A stretch of 55,523 nucleotides of DNA from Amycolatopsis rhizosphaerae (GCF_007713715.1 NZ_VJWX01000002.1:1-55523), one strand, 5' to 3'; positions 35,017 through 46,312 are shown, numbered from the stretch's first letter. Notes: a model not told the origin generated them from the sequence alone. Numbers and translations are program-made.

Positions 35017-35074
35017 GGAGCTGTGGTCACGTTTCCCCTGCGTATGTCATGGTCTGGGCAGACCGCGAGGCAAT

Positions 35075-35090
35075 CGCAAAGTTCGCAAAG
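35075..35090 (+). promoter_or_regulatory. Direct repeat CGCAAAG x2 just before aceA
   Basis: CGCAAAG at 35075-35081 and again at 35084-35090, a nine-base period, immediately upstream of the aceA ribosome site (GGTGGAGA). Likely a further regulator contact that would block initiation. Confidence 0.5.
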
Positions 35091-35103
35091 GTGGAGACAT
35101 CCA

Positions 35104-36381
<1,278 letters not shown>

Positions 36382-36387
36382 TTCCCC

Positions 36388-36431
36388 CTTCGGCGCCAAG
36401 GTGACCCTTCCCGGTCGCCTTGGCGCCGAAG
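36388..36431 (+). terminator. Long hairpin between aceA and aceB
   Basis: A 19-bp stem with a single G-U pair (arms 36388-36406 and 36413-36431) and a six-base loop, followed by CGCCCTTTC. It lies seven bases past the aceA stop and 34 bases before aceB. It may end most aceA transcripts or stabilise the upstream message. Confidence 0.65.
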
Positions 36432-36465
36432 CGCCCTTTCTCCCGTTGTCGAAGAGAGGCCCGTC

Positions 36466-38070
<1,605 letters not shown>

Positions 38071-38148
38071 TCCGCACCGACGGTCGTTTTCCTCCCTCCT
38101 GACGGGAAAACGGCTCGCGCTGCTCTCTGGCCGGACAGCGCGGGGAAA

Positions 38149-38180
38149 GGCCCGGTAGGCGCCCCAACTCCTACCGGGCC
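38149..38180 (+). terminator. Rho-independent-like terminator after aceB
   Basis: GGCCCGGTAGG (38149-38159) and CCTACCGGGCC (38170-38180), loop of 10, followed by CTTTTCC. The best canonical terminator in the window. Confidence 0.8.
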
Positions 38181-38222
38181 CTTTTCCTGTCCGCAGGCCG
38201 GAGCACCACCACCCTGGACATG

Positions 38223-38264
38223 GAGAACGGTGGTTCTCTACGCTGATGGAGAACCATCGTTCTC
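38223..38264. promoter_or_regulatory. Double palindromic operator upstream of the DUF1348 gene
   Basis: Two 16-bp palindromes with identical 6-bp arms: GAGAAC-GGTG-GTTCTC (38223-38238) and GAGAAC-CATC-GTTCTC (38249-38264), 26 bp centre to centre. The inner halves also form TGGTTCTC / GAGAACCA across the gap. The second ends 15 bases before the start codon. Such arrays usually bind TetR-like dimers. Confidence 0.65.
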
Positions 38265-38279
38265 ACTTCAGGAGTGCCC

Positions 38280-38735
38280 ATGTCCCGCCCCCCGTTCCCG
38301 CCGTTCGACGAGATCACCGCCGCGCAGAAGGTGCAGGCCGCCGAGGACGCGTGGAACACGCGCGACCCCGGGAAGGTCGCCCTCGCCTACACGGAAGACT
38401 CGGTGTGGCGCAACCGGGACCGCTACGTCGTCGGCCGCGAGGAGATCGTCGCGTTCCTCACCGGGAAGTGGGAACGCGAACTGGACTACGCGCTGCGCAA
38501 GGAGCTGTGGGGCTTCCGCGGCAACCGGATCGCGGTGCGGTTCCAGTACGAGTCCCACGACGCCTCGGGGCAGTGGTTCCGCAGCTACGGCAACGAACTG
38601 TGGGAGTTCACCGACGACGGCCTGATGCGGCGCCGGGAGGCCAGCATCAACGACGTCCCGATCGCCGAAAGCGACCGGCGCATCTTCGGGCCCCGCCCCG
38701 AGGCCGAGCGCGGCCGGTCGATCCCGGTCTTCTGA
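38280..38735 (+). CDS. DUF1348 (SnoaL/NTF2-like) protein
   Basis: A 151-residue cone-fold protein of the nuclear-transport-factor-2 superfamily. The DUF1348 pattern is clear: [19 protein letters not shown] near the start, [30 protein letters not shown], and [24 protein letters not shown] at the end. ATG 38280 has GGAG five bases upstream; a GTG two codons earlier overlaps that site and is rejected. Function unknown. It is the only gene behind two tandem palindromes, so it is probably inducible. Confidence 0.85.
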   Translation: MSRPPFPPFDEITAAQKVQAAEDAWNTRDPGKVALAYTEDSVWRNRDRYVVGREEIVAFLTGKWERELDYALRKELWGFRGNRIAVRFQYESHDASGQWFRSYGNELWEFTDDGLMRRREASINDVPIAESDRRIFGPRPEAERGRSIPVF

Positions 38736-38753
38736 GGACGCCCGCCGGCCGGG

Positions 38754-40007
38754 TCAGGGGTGGAAGATGTTGCCCGTGGGGATCTTGGGACGGCCGAGTT
38801 CGGCCGGTTCCCCGGCGCGGGCGCGCCGGTAGACCTCGACGGTCGCCTCCGCAATGTGCGCCCAGTTGAAGTCCACGGACAGCCGGGCGCGGGCCGTGCG
38901 GGCGCGCCGCTTCGCCGATTTCCGGTCGCGCAGCACCGAATCGACGGCCGTCCGCAACGCGACGACATCGCCGGGATCGAACGCGAGCCCGGTGATGCCG
39001 TCGATCACCACCTCGCCGAGCCCGCCCGCGGTCGAGGCGATCAGCGGCGCCTCCGAGGCGGCCGCCTCCAGCGCCACGATCCCGAACGGTTCGTACCGGC
39101 TGGGCAGCACCACGGCGTCGGCGGCGGCGAGCGCGGCCCGCAGTTCCCGGTCGGGCAGATGGCCCGCGAACCGGACCGCGCGACGGATGCGCAGCTTGCG
39201 GGCCTGTTCGACGAGCGGTTCGAGGTGCCGCCCGCGCCCGGCGACCACGACGCGCGTACCGGGGTGGTCCCGGCGGATCTGCGGCAGCGCGGCCAGCAGG
39301 TCCTGCACGCCCTTCTCCCATTCCAGCCGCCCGAAGTACAGCAGCAGCGGTTCGCCCTCCGGCGCGTAGGCCTGGCGTGCTTCGGCGATCTCGGCGGGCG
39401 GCACCCGCCAGCCGCGTTCCTCGATGCCGTTGTGGATCACGGTGATGTCCTCGGCAGGCACCTCGAACAGGCCGGCCACCTCGGTGCGCATCGCCTGCGA
39501 GCAGGTGATCAGCTCGTCGGCGCGGTTGGCCAGCCACCATTCCGCGGAGTGCACCTGCTGGTTCAGCGGATGGGACAGCCAGCCGGAGTGGCGGCCCGCT
39601 TCGGTCGCGTGGATGGTGGCGACCAGTGGCACGCCGGTCGCGTCGGCCAGCGCGATCGCGGGGTGGGCGACGAGCCAGTCGTGCGCGTGGATCACCTCCG
39701 GCTGCCAGGTGCGCAGCAGGGTGAGCCCGGCGCGGACCATCGCATGCCCCATGGCCAGGGTCCAGGCGACGAGGTCCTGCTCGAAGGTGACGTGCATCGG
39801 GTCCTCGGCGACCCGGATGATCCTGACCCCGTCCACCATCCGGTCGGTGGTGGGATGTGTGTGCGCGTCGGTGCCCGCGACGTGCCGGCACAGCACGACG
39901 ACCTCGTGCCCGTCGCGCGCCAGATGCCGGGCCAGGGCGTGCACATGGCGGGAGAGCCCGCCGACCACGACGGGCGGGTATTCCCAGGACAGCATCAGCA
40001 CGCGCAT
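38754..40007 (-). CDS. GT4 glycosyltransferase, alpha-glucan elongating (Rv3032-like)
   Basis: A 417-residue GT-B enzyme. SWEYPPVVVGGLSRHV at the N-terminus and HAHDW are glycogen-synthase-like. LLYFGRLEWEKGVQDLL and the donor-site P-S-R-Y-E-P-F-G-I-V-A-L-E-A (E-x7-E) are typical of GT4. It is the counterpart of Rv3032, an alpha-1,4-glucosyltransferase for methylglucose lipopolysaccharide and glycogen/capsular glucan. It lies 118 bases after the GH57 gene and carries its own TAACCT box, so may be transcribed separately. It is convergent with the DUF1348 gene. Confidence 0.88.
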   Translation of the reverse strand: MRVLMLSWEYPPVVVGGLSRHVHALARHLARDGHEVVVLCRHVAGTDAHTHPTTDRMVDGVRIIRVAEDPMHVTFEQDLVAWTLAMGHAMVRAGLTLLRTWQPEVIHAHDWLVAHPAIALADATGVPLVATIHATEAGRHSGWLSHPLNQQVHSAEWWLANRADELITCSQAMRTEVAGLFEVPAEDITVIHNGIEERGWRVPPAEIAEARQAYAPEGEPLLLYFGRLEWEKGVQDLLAALPQIRRDHPGTRVVVAGRGRHLEPLVEQARKLRIRRAVRFAGHLPDRELRAALAAADAVVLPSRYEPFGIVALEAAASEAPLIASTAGGLGEVVIDGITGLAFDPGDVVALRTAVDSVLRDRKSAKRRARTARARLSVDFNWAHIAEATVEVYRRARAGEPAELGRPKIPTGNIFHP

Positions 40008-40013
40008 GAGGGG

Positions 40014-40019
40014 AGGTTA
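40014..40019 (-). promoter_or_regulatory. Putative leaderless -10 box of the GT4 gene
   Basis: TAACCT on the minus strand, six nucleotides before the ATG at 40007. Confidence 0.45.
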
Positions 40020-40125
40020 CTCACAAGTCAACTTGCACCAGAACTGCCGGAATGCCCTCGCCCGCGAGATAGTGACTTTGGTCACCCGTCGTTTTCCCTT
40101 TTTGTGACACGGTTATCGCCGACCG

Positions 40126-41607
40126 TCACCGGTCCGGTCGCAGGAGCAGACGGGCGTCCAGATGACCGAACACCCGGTCGTCCAGCGGCAGCGGGACCCC
40201 CTTCTTGCCCTGGGCCAGTGCGTCGAACCGTTCGGTGTGCACGCGGGCGCGGCGCCGCGCGTAGTCGGCCGCGGAATCCTTGGTCACCATGAAGGCCCAG
40301 TCGCTGGAGAGCGCCAGCATCGCCTCGTTGACGGCCAGGTCCAGCACCGGGTCGCGCAGCGCGGGCGCGGTGAGCGCGAGCAGGCGGCGCTGCAGGGCGG
40401 CGTTGGCCTCGACCATGTCCGCCACCTGCTCGCCATCCCAGACCCGCCAGTCCTTGCCCGAACCCCAGGACGAGGCGGGAAGGTCGACGGGGGCGCCGAG
40501 GTGCCCGGCTTCGAGCGCGCCGCGCAGCGTGCTCACGCGGACCCCGGCTTCGGGCAGGGCCCGCAGAACGCCCTCCAGCCAGGCAGGCCCTTCGTGCCAC
40601 CAGTGGCCGAACAGTTCGGTGTCGAAGGCCGCGACCACCAGCGAGGGCCGGCCGTGCTGCTCCCGCAGTGCGCGCAGGCGCGCCACCACGGTGTCCACGA
40701 AGTCCTTGACGTGCAGCCGGACGGTCTCCGCGGCGAGGGCGGGATCGTAGGGCGCCTTGTCCTGCGGGGCGATCTGCTTGCCGGTCACGCGGGAGGCCTT
40801 GAGCCCCACTTCGTGCGCCCACGTGTGGAAGTCGCGGTAGTGGGCGTGCCCGGGGTAGCCCGCCTTCGGCGACCAGACCCGGTAGGTGACTTCGAGATCG
40901 CGCCCGAAGCACACCACGTCGGAGGAACCGACGGGGCGTGCCGCCGCGGTGTCACCGTGCAGGGACGGGCCGTCGACGAGGAAGCGGCGGACCCCGGCCG
41001 CCGCGTACCCGTCCTCCATGCCCGGCGCGTACCCGCATTCCGGGGCCCAGATGCCCTCGGGGCGGTGCCCGATGCGCAGTTCGGTGTCGTCCAGTCCCGT
41101 GCGCAGCGCGAAGGACCGGATCCGCTCGTCCAGCAGCGGCTGGAACGGGTGGGTCAGCGGACCGCCGATCAGCTCCAGCACCTCACTGTCCACAAGAGAC
41201 CGGAGCAGGGGTGAAAAGCCGTGGCGCCACGTGGTTTCGAAATCCTCCTGCGCGGAGGTGGCGGCCAGGTACTCGGCCGCGGCGAGGTCGCGCAGCACCT
41301 CGTCGGACCGCCACAGGGTGCTGGCCTGCAGGGCTCGCAGCTGCCAGTGCCCGAGCCATTCGTGGAAGGTCCGCAGTGCGTACGGGTCGTCGAGCTGGGC
41401 GGCCAGGACGGGGGTGACTCCGAGGGTCAGCACGTCGCGCCTGCCCTCCTCGGCGAACCGGCGCAGCAGGTTCGCCACGGGAAGGTAGGAGTGGGCCCAG
41501 GCCTGGTAGAGCCATTCCTCGCCGACGGGCCAGGAGCCGTGGTGCGGCAGCCAGGGCAGGTGGCTGTGCAGGACCAGGCAGAAGGTCCCTTCGGGGTTCG
41601 TGCTCAT
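40126..41607 (-). CDS. GH57 alpha-glucan branching enzyme (Rv3031-like)
   Basis: A 493-residue GH57 (beta/alpha)7 enzyme. HSHLPW (14-19) is conserved region 1; nucleophile Glu190 is in G-I-W-A-P-E-C-G-Y and acid Asp329 in F-D-T-E-L-F-G-H-W-W. The C-terminal helical domain includes a DWAFMVTKDSAADYARRRA segment typical of branching enzymes. It is the counterpart of Rv3031, with the methyltransferase upstream (4-nt overlap) and the GT4 gene downstream. Together the three could make a branched, methylated alpha-glucan. Confidence 0.9.
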   Translation of the reverse strand: MSTNPEGTFCLVLHSHLPWLPHHGSWPVGEEWLYQAWAHSYLPVANLLRRFAEEGRRDVLTLGVTPVLAAQLDDPYALRTFHEWLGHWQLRALQASTLWRSDEVLRDLAAAEYLAATSAQEDFETTWRHGFSPLLRSLVDSEVLELIGGPLTHPFQPLLDERIRSFALRTGLDDTELRIGHRPEGIWAPECGYAPGMEDGYAAAGVRRFLVDGPSLHGDTAAARPVGSSDVVCFGRDLEVTYRVWSPKAGYPGHAHYRDFHTWAHEVGLKASRVTGKQIAPQDKAPYDPALAAETVRLHVKDFVDTVVARLRALREQHGRPSLVVAAFDTELFGHWWHEGPAWLEGVLRALPEAGVRVSTLRGALEAGHLGAPVDLPASSWGSGKDWRVWDGEQVADMVEANAALQRRLLALTAPALRDPVLDLAVNEAMLALSSDWAFMVTKDSAADYARRRARVHTERFDALAQGKKGVPLPLDDRVFGHLDARLLLRPDR

Positions 41608-42377
41608 GGCCGCACCGCCACCGCGATCAGGTCGAGGCTCTCGTCGAGGCGCTCGTCGTGGATTTCGAAGTCGCCCGCGCCGATCGCGGTGATCTCGGCC
41701 AGCAGTCCGGCAGGCCAGCGGGCCTGTCCCGGCAGCTCACCCATCACCACCTCCAGTTGCGCGTCGATGATCGACCCGCCGTGGCGCTCGTCCAGCGCCC
41801 GTAGGGCGGGACCGTGGTGCAGGCCCCGCAGCGACTCCACCGCGAACCCGGCCTCCCGCAGCAGAGCGTCCAATTCGGACGCGGAGAGCTCGCGCGTGTG
41901 GTACGGGTTGAGCGGCGTGTCACTGCCGGGGGAGAACGTGATGCGGTTGGGGGTGGTGACCACCAGGCGGCCGCCGGGCCGCAGCACGCGGAAGCATTCG
42001 GCGAGAAAGCCCGCCTGGTCCCACAGGTGCTCGATCACCTGGAAGTTCGCCACCACGTCCACACCGGACGACGCGACCGGCAGCCAGGCGAGGTTGCCGC
42101 GGACGGGGTGGACCTCGGGGTAGCGGCGCGCCACGTGGTCGACGGTCGGTTCGTCGTAGTCGATACCCACCACTCGCCGCGCCTGCCGTGCGATCAGCGC
42201 GGCGCCGTAGCCCTCGCCGCAGCCTGCCTCCAGCACCGTCGCCCCGGCGCAGACGGGCGCCAGCGCCAGGTAGGCCGCCTCATGCCGCCGGAACCAGTAG
42301 TTCTCCTCCGGTATCCCCGGCACGGTTCGTTCCCCGGTGAGGTGCAGCGCTTCGGCGCGCGCGGATGAGGTGGTCAC
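41604..42377 (-). CDS. SAM-dependent methyltransferase (Rv3030-like)
   Basis: A 257-residue class I methyltransferase. SAM motif I is V-L-E-A-G-C-G-E-G-Y-G, with the acidic GIDYDEPTVDH next, and motif post-I ANFQVIEHLWDQ. It begins LHLTGERTVPGIPEENYWFRRHEAAY, conserved in Rv3030 homologues. In mycobacteria the gene lies with Rv3031 and Rv3032 and is thought to methylate the glucan; the same order here supports the same task. GTG 42377 follows a TAGGGT box by eight bases. Confidence 0.85.
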   Translation of the reverse strand: MTTSSARAEALHLTGERTVPGIPEENYWFRRHEAAYLALAPVCAGATVLEAGCGEGYGAALIARQARRVVGIDYDEPTVDHVARRYPEVHPVRGNLAWLPVASSGVDVVANFQVIEHLWDQAGFLAECFRVLRPGGRLVVTTPNRITFSPGSDTPLNPYHTRELSASELDALLREAGFAVESLRGLHHGPALRALDERHGGSIIDAQLEVVMGELPGQARWPAGLLAEITAIGAGDFEIHDERLDESLDLIAVAVRP

Positions 42378-42385
42378 AGGCCCAG

Positions 42386-42391
42386 ACCCTA
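42386..42391 (-). promoter_or_regulatory. Putative leaderless -10 box of the methyltransferase-GH57 unit
   Basis: TAGGGT on the minus strand, eight nucleotides before the GTG at 42377. Confidence 0.4.
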
Positions 42392-42402
42392 CTGGCCGCT
42401 GT

Positions 42403-43230
42403 TCACGGCCACTTCCGCAAGACGACCGACCACGAGGAGTCGTCGATGCGGAACTCGGGCACCGGCGATCCGGCGCGGGCCATCGCGGAGCGGATGCGCC
42501 AGATCCCGCGGCCGAACCGGTTGACGTAGCCGAGCGCCTTCATCGCCCTGGCAAGGCCGGGGTTGCGGTAGTCGTTGACCCGGTCGAAGTTGTCCGCCCT
42601 GACCTGCCCGAACGGGCCGCCGGGATTGGTGACCTCGATCCGGTCGTCGAACCAGGCGATGCGCACCGGCGCGTTCGAAACCTCGTACTCGCGGTGCATG
42701 ATCGCGTTCATGCACATCTCGCGCAGCGCCTCGAGCGGATAGTCGGGCAGCTGCTCCTCCCGGAACAGTTCGGTGCCCTCGGCGAGCCGGGTGCGCAGGT
42801 GGCCGGCGAGCAGCGCGCTCAGGCGGGTGGCGGTGCCGACGAGGTTGCCCCGCAGCTCGTGCTGGTCCACCACGGGGGCATCCAGATCCGTGCCCTGGTA
42901 GCGGATGAACTGCACGTACGCGCCCGGCACGTGCGCGCTGGGGTCCTTGCCGAGGGCGAGCACACCGAGGGCGGTGGGCATCCCGCCGGGCGTGGTCAGT
43001 CGCAGCCAGGCCAGGTCGGCCTCGACCGGCCGCTGGTTCTCCTCCAGCGACTCGACGGCCACGAAGGCGGGCAGGTAGGTGGTGCGGAACAGGCGGATGT
43101 CCAGATCGCTTTCGGTCGCGGTGAGCACCGGCCGGGCGTCGAACGGAGCGGCGGCGAAGCGCTTGGTTTCGGCGAGCAGGGCCTGCTCGTCCGGACCCGC
43201 TTCACGAGTGATCGTCCCCGACTGGTGCAC
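42403..43230 (-). CDS. GHKL-ATPase-like regulator (HATPase_c_4) without AlbA domain
   Basis: A 275-residue protein. The C-terminal half has the ATP-lid pattern of the Schlafen/AlbA_2-linked HATPase_c_4 family: A-L-R-E-M-C-M-N-A-I-M-H-R-E-Y, then RIAWFDDRIEVTNPGGPFG and GYVNRFGRGIWRI. Full-length relatives start with an AlbA_2 domain that binds nucleic acid; here the N-terminus instead begins with about 60 unrelated residues, and only the middle linker domain (VLALGKDPSAHVPGAYVQFIRY) precedes the ATPase. It could be a shortened but intact version. GTG 43230 is the start; no remnant of the missing domain is seen upstream. Confidence 0.7.
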   Translation of the reverse strand: MHQSGTITREAGPDEQALLAETKRFAAAPFDARPVLTATESDLDIRLFRTTYLPAFVAVESLEENQRPVEADLAWLRLTTPGGMPTALGVLALGKDPSAHVPGAYVQFIRYQGTDLDAPVVDQHELRGNLVGTATRLSALLAGHLRTRLAEGTELFREEQLPDYPLEALREMCMNAIMHREYEVSNAPVRIAWFDDRIEVTNPGGPFGQVRADNFDRVNDYRNPGLARAMKALGYVNRFGRGIWRIRSAMARAGSPVPEFRIDDSSWSVVLRKWP

Positions 43231-43321
43231 TCAGCCGCTCCCTTGCGTTCAAGCACATTGAGATGGGGGTTAACCCTATCGGGTGAGCTGGCTGATCCGT
43301 TACAGGTCCGCCCCGAACTGT

Positions 43322-44164
43322 TCAGGCGGGTGACACGGTGATGCTCACGGCCCCCGGGCCGACGTGTGCGGCGATCACCGCGCTGGCCTCCACCACGATC
43401 AGTTCCCGCAGGTGGGGGATCCGCTCCCGCAACTCGCCGACCAGGGTGAGCTCGCGGTCGCTGGGCCGGAAGCAGGACACCGCCAGTTCGGCGGGCCGGT
43501 TCCCGGCCCGCTGGGCGGCCACCTCCGCCAGCCGGGCGAGCGCCCGGCGGCTGCCAGGCACCCGCGCCAGCGGAGCCACCTCGCCCTCCTTCAGGGTGAG
43601 CAGCGGTTTGATCGACAGCGCGGTGCCGAACAGGGCGGAGGCCGCCCCGATCCGCCCGCCGCGACGCAGGTACTCGAGGGTGTCCACGTAGATCAGTTCG
43701 GAGCTGCCGGTGAAGCGCCGTTCGGCCGCCTCCATCACGCGGTCGACCTGCCCGCCCGCGGCCGCGGCCCTGGCGGCCGAGAGCACGCCGTAGCCCAGGC
43801 TCATCCCGGTCGTGGCGCTGTCCAGCACGTAGACCGGGGTCCGGACCTGGTCGGCGGCCTGGCGGGCGGCCTGCACGGTGCTGGACATCCGGCCGGACAG
43901 GTGCAGGCTGACCACGGCGGCGGCGCCCTTGCTCGCCGCGTCCTGGTAGGCCCAGAAGAACGCGCCGGGGTCCGGGGGCGAGGTTCTGACGTGGTGTCCC
44001 GCCCGCAGTGCCTTGACGACCTCGGCTCTGTCGAACCGGTTCTCGTCGTCGATCCGGTCCGCCACCTGCAGCTGGAGCGGGATCACCTGGACGCCCCATT
44101 GGCGGACGAGCTGGCTGGGCAGGGAGGCCGTCGAGTCGGTCACGACCGCAACGTGGTTGGACAC
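43322..44164 (-). CDS. DegV-family fatty-acid-binding protein
   Basis: A 280-residue two-domain protein. V-T-D-S-T-A-S-L-P near the start, TSPPDPGAFFWAYQDA, LSGRMSSTVQAARQAA, VLDSATTGMSLGYGVL and YLRRGGRIGAASALFG follow the DegV pattern. DegV proteins bind fatty acids and act with fatty-acid kinase (FakA) in Firmicutes; no FakA is near. GTG 44164 follows a TAGCCT box by eight bases. Divergent from etfBA. Confidence 0.9.
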   Translation of the reverse strand: MSNHVAVVTDSTASLPSQLVRQWGVQVIPLQLQVADRIDDENRFDRAEVVKALRAGHHVRTSPPDPGAFFWAYQDAASKGAAAVVSLHLSGRMSSTVQAARQAADQVRTPVYVLDSATTGMSLGYGVLSAARAAAAGGQVDRVMEAAERRFTGSSELIYVDTLEYLRRGGRIGAASALFGTALSIKPLLTLKEGEVAPLARVPGSRRALARLAEVAAQRAGNRPAELAVSCFRPSDRELTLVGELRERIPHLRELIVVEASAVIAAHVGPGAVSITVSPA

Positions 44165-44172
44165 GGGGTGTG

Positions 44173-44178
44173 AGGCTA
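44173..44178 (-). promoter_or_regulatory. Putative leaderless -10 box of degV
   Basis: TAGCCT on the minus strand, eight nucleotides before the GTG at 44164. Confidence 0.4.
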
Positions 44179-44250
44179 GCCCGAAAGGGCTATTCCGTGT
44201 ACCCCATCGGTAGAGCGGCTACCCACGGTAGCCCCAACGCCGGGAAAGAA

Positions 44251-44304
44251 TACTGGGACCATGGTCCCAGTAATTTGGCGATCGAGGTGAATGCCGTCAC
44301 CTCG
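44251..44304. promoter_or_regulatory. Two inverted repeats upstream of etfBA
   Basis: A perfect 22-bp palindrome with no spacer (arms TACTGGGACCA, 44251-44261, and TGGTCCCAGTA, 44262-44272), then CGAGGTGA (44283-44290) and TCACCTCG (44297-44304) with a six-base loop. Both lie between divergent degV and etfB, upstream of a TACGCT box at 44330-44335. The first is a probable operator. Confidence 0.65.
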
Positions 44305-44376
44305 GCGGGCCAGCGCCGGGAACCTTCCCTACGCTACCGGCTAGTAGGGCTGATATCGGGAGGTCGAAGGGGACCC

Positions 44377-45162
44377 ATGACAAAGATTGTTGTCCTGGTC
44401 AAGCAGGTGCCAGACACCTACTCGGAGCGCAAGCTCTCCGACGCTGACCACACGCTGGACCGCGAATCCGCGGACGCCGTGCTCGACGAGATCAACGAAA
44501 AGGCCGTCGAAGAGGCCCTCAAGATCAAGGAAGCCGGCGAGGGCGAGGTCACCGTGATCTCGGTCGGGCCCGACCGCGCCACCGACGCCATCCGCAAGGC
44601 GCTGTCCATGGGCGCCGACAAGGCGATCCACGTCTCGGACGCGGCGCTGCACGGCTCGGATGCGCTGGCCACGGCGAAGGTGCTCGCGGCCGCGATCGGC
44701 AAGGTCGACGGCTACGACCTGATCATCGCGGGCAACGAGGCCTCCGACGGCCGGGCAGGGGCGATCCCCGCCATCCTCGCCGAGCTGCTGGGCCTGCCGC
44801 AGCTGACCTACGTCCGCGAGCTGACCATCGACGGTTCCACCGTCAAGGCCGACCGCGAGACCGAGGACGGGCTCACCCATCTCGAGGCCGCCCTCCCGGC
44901 GCTGGTGAGCGTGACCGAGAAGATCAACGAGCCGCGTTACCCGTCCTTCAAGGGCATCATGGCCGCGAAGAAGAAGCCGGTCGACACCCTCACGATCGCC
45001 GACCTCGGCATCGACGCGAGCGAGGTCGGCCTGGCCAACGCCGCGTCCGTCGTGGCCGAGGCGGCCCCGAAGCCGCCGCGCCAGGCCGGGCAGCGTGTCG
45101 AGGACGAGGGCGACGGCGGCGCGAAGATCGCCGAGTTCCTGGTCGGCCAGAAGCTCATCTGA
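44377..45162 (+). CDS. etfB: Electron transfer flavoprotein, beta subunit
   Basis: A 261-residue subunit that with EtfA carries electrons from acyl-CoA dehydrogenases to the respiratory chain. It starts IVVLVKQVPDTYSERKL; the AMP/FAD-site NEASDGRAGAIPAILAELLGLP and the recognition-loop region RYPSFKGIMAAKKK are typical. ATG 44377 has AAGGGGA upstream. 18 bases separate it from etfA. Same pair as Rv3029c-Rv3028c. Confidence 0.96.
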   Translation: MTKIVVLVKQVPDTYSERKLSDADHTLDRESADAVLDEINEKAVEEALKIKEAGEGEVTVISVGPDRATDAIRKALSMGADKAIHVSDAALHGSDALATAKVLAAAIGKVDGYDLIIAGNEASDGRAGAIPAILAELLGLPQLTYVRELTIDGSTVKADRETEDGLTHLEAALPALVSVTEKINEPRYPSFKGIMAAKKKPVDTLTIADLGIDASEVGLANAASVVAEAAPKPPRQAGQRVEDEGDGGAKIAEFLVGQKLI

Positions 45163-45180
45163 GGGTAAGGAGACGAATCA

Positions 45181-46140
45181 ATGGCTGAGGTTCTGGTTCT
45201 CGTCGACCACGTCGACGGCGAGCTGAAGAAGTCCACCTTCGAAGCGCTGACCGCCGCCCGCGCGCTGGGCGAGCCGTCGGCCGTCGTGGTGGGCGCGCCC
45301 GGTACCGCGGGCAAGTTCTCCGAGGCCCTCGGTGCCTACGGCGCCGCCAAGGTCTACGTGGCCGAGTCCGCCGACGCCGCGGGCTACCTGGTCACCCCGA
45401 AGGTCGACGCGCTGGCCCTGCTCGCCGAGCGGGTCTCCCCGGCGGCCGTCGTGGCCTCGGCTTCGGCCGAGGGCAAGGAGGTCACCGGCAGGCTGGCCGC
45501 GCGCCTCGGCGGCGCGCTGCTCTACGACGCGGTCGGCGTCAACTCCGACGGCACCGTCGAGCAGTCCATCTTCGGTGGCGCCTACTCGGTGAAGACGAAG
45601 GCGGCCAAGGGCCTGCCGGTCATCTCGGTCCGCCCCGGTGCGGTCGAGGCCGTCCAGGCCGAGGGTGCCGCGGCGCAGGAGAGCATCGAGCTCCCGGCGG
45701 TGGACGCGGCCAAGTCGGCCAGGATCACCGGGGTCGAGCCGCTGGTCGGCGGCGACCGCCCCGAGCTGACCGAGGCCTCGATCGTGGTCTCCGGTGGCCG
45801 CGGTGTCGGTTCCGCCGAGAAGTTCGAGGTCGTGGAGAAGCTGGCCGACTCGCTCGGCGCGGCGGTCGGCGCCTCGCGTGCCGCGGTCGACTCCGGCTAC
45901 TACCCGGCGCAGTTCCAGGTCGGCCAGACCGGTAAGACGGTCTCGCCGCAGCTGTACATCGCACTGGGCATCTCCGGGGCCATCCAGCACCGGGCCGGGA
46001 TGCAGACCTCGAAGACGATCGTCGCGGTCAACAAGGACCCCGAGGCGCCGATCTTCGAGATCGCCGACTTCGGTGTCGTGGGCGACCTGTTCAACGTCGC
46101 CCCGCAGCTGACCGAAGAGGTCGCCAAGCGCAAGGGCTGA
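45181..46140 (+). CDS. etfA: Electron transfer flavoprotein, alpha subunit
   Basis: A 319-residue FAD-binding subunit. The C-terminal FAD domain holds [33 protein letters not shown] (in part) and AINKD-type INxD as [23 protein letters not shown] precedes the ATG. Partner of EtfB; a strong hairpin ends the operon. Confidence 0.96.
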   Translation: MAEVLVLVDHVDGELKKSTFEALTAARALGEPSAVVVGAPGTAGKFSEALGAYGAAKVYVAESADAAGYLVTPKVDALALLAERVSPAAVVASASAEGKEVTGRLAARLGGALLYDAVGVNSDGTVEQSIFGGAYSVKTKAAKGLPVISVRPGAVEAVQAEGAAAQESIELPAVDAAKSARITGVEPLVGGDRPELTEASIVVSGGRGVGSAEKFEVVEKLADSLGAAVGASRAAVDSGYYPAQFQVGQTGKTVSPQLYIALGISGAIQHRAGMQTSKTIVAVNKDPEAPIFEIADFGVVGDLFNVAPQLTEEVAKRKG

Positions 46141-46162
46141 TCCCCTTTCCGCACAGCCCGCG

Positions 46163-46200
46163 AGGCCGCCGCCATGGTGATTCCGCCATGGCGGCGGCCT
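46163..46200 (+). terminator. Hairpin terminator after etfA
   Basis: Perfect 15-bp stem: AGGCCGCCGCCATGG (46163-46177) and CCATGGCGGCGGCCT (46186-46200), loop of eight, followed by TTCGGTTT. Confidence 0.75.
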
Positions 46201-46312
46201 TTCGGTTTCCGGGTTTTCCGAAGCCGGGGTACCGGGGGTTCACGCAAAGTGCATAAAGACGTCATACCGCGGGGGTCCTGATGGTCGCCGTGGCCTCGGT
46301 AGACCTACATCC

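Noticed and set aside
44203-44240. tRNA-like D-arm (GGTAGAGCGG) upstream of etfBA
   Set aside because: No matching acceptor stem, anticodon arm or TTCGA loop within a tRNA length.
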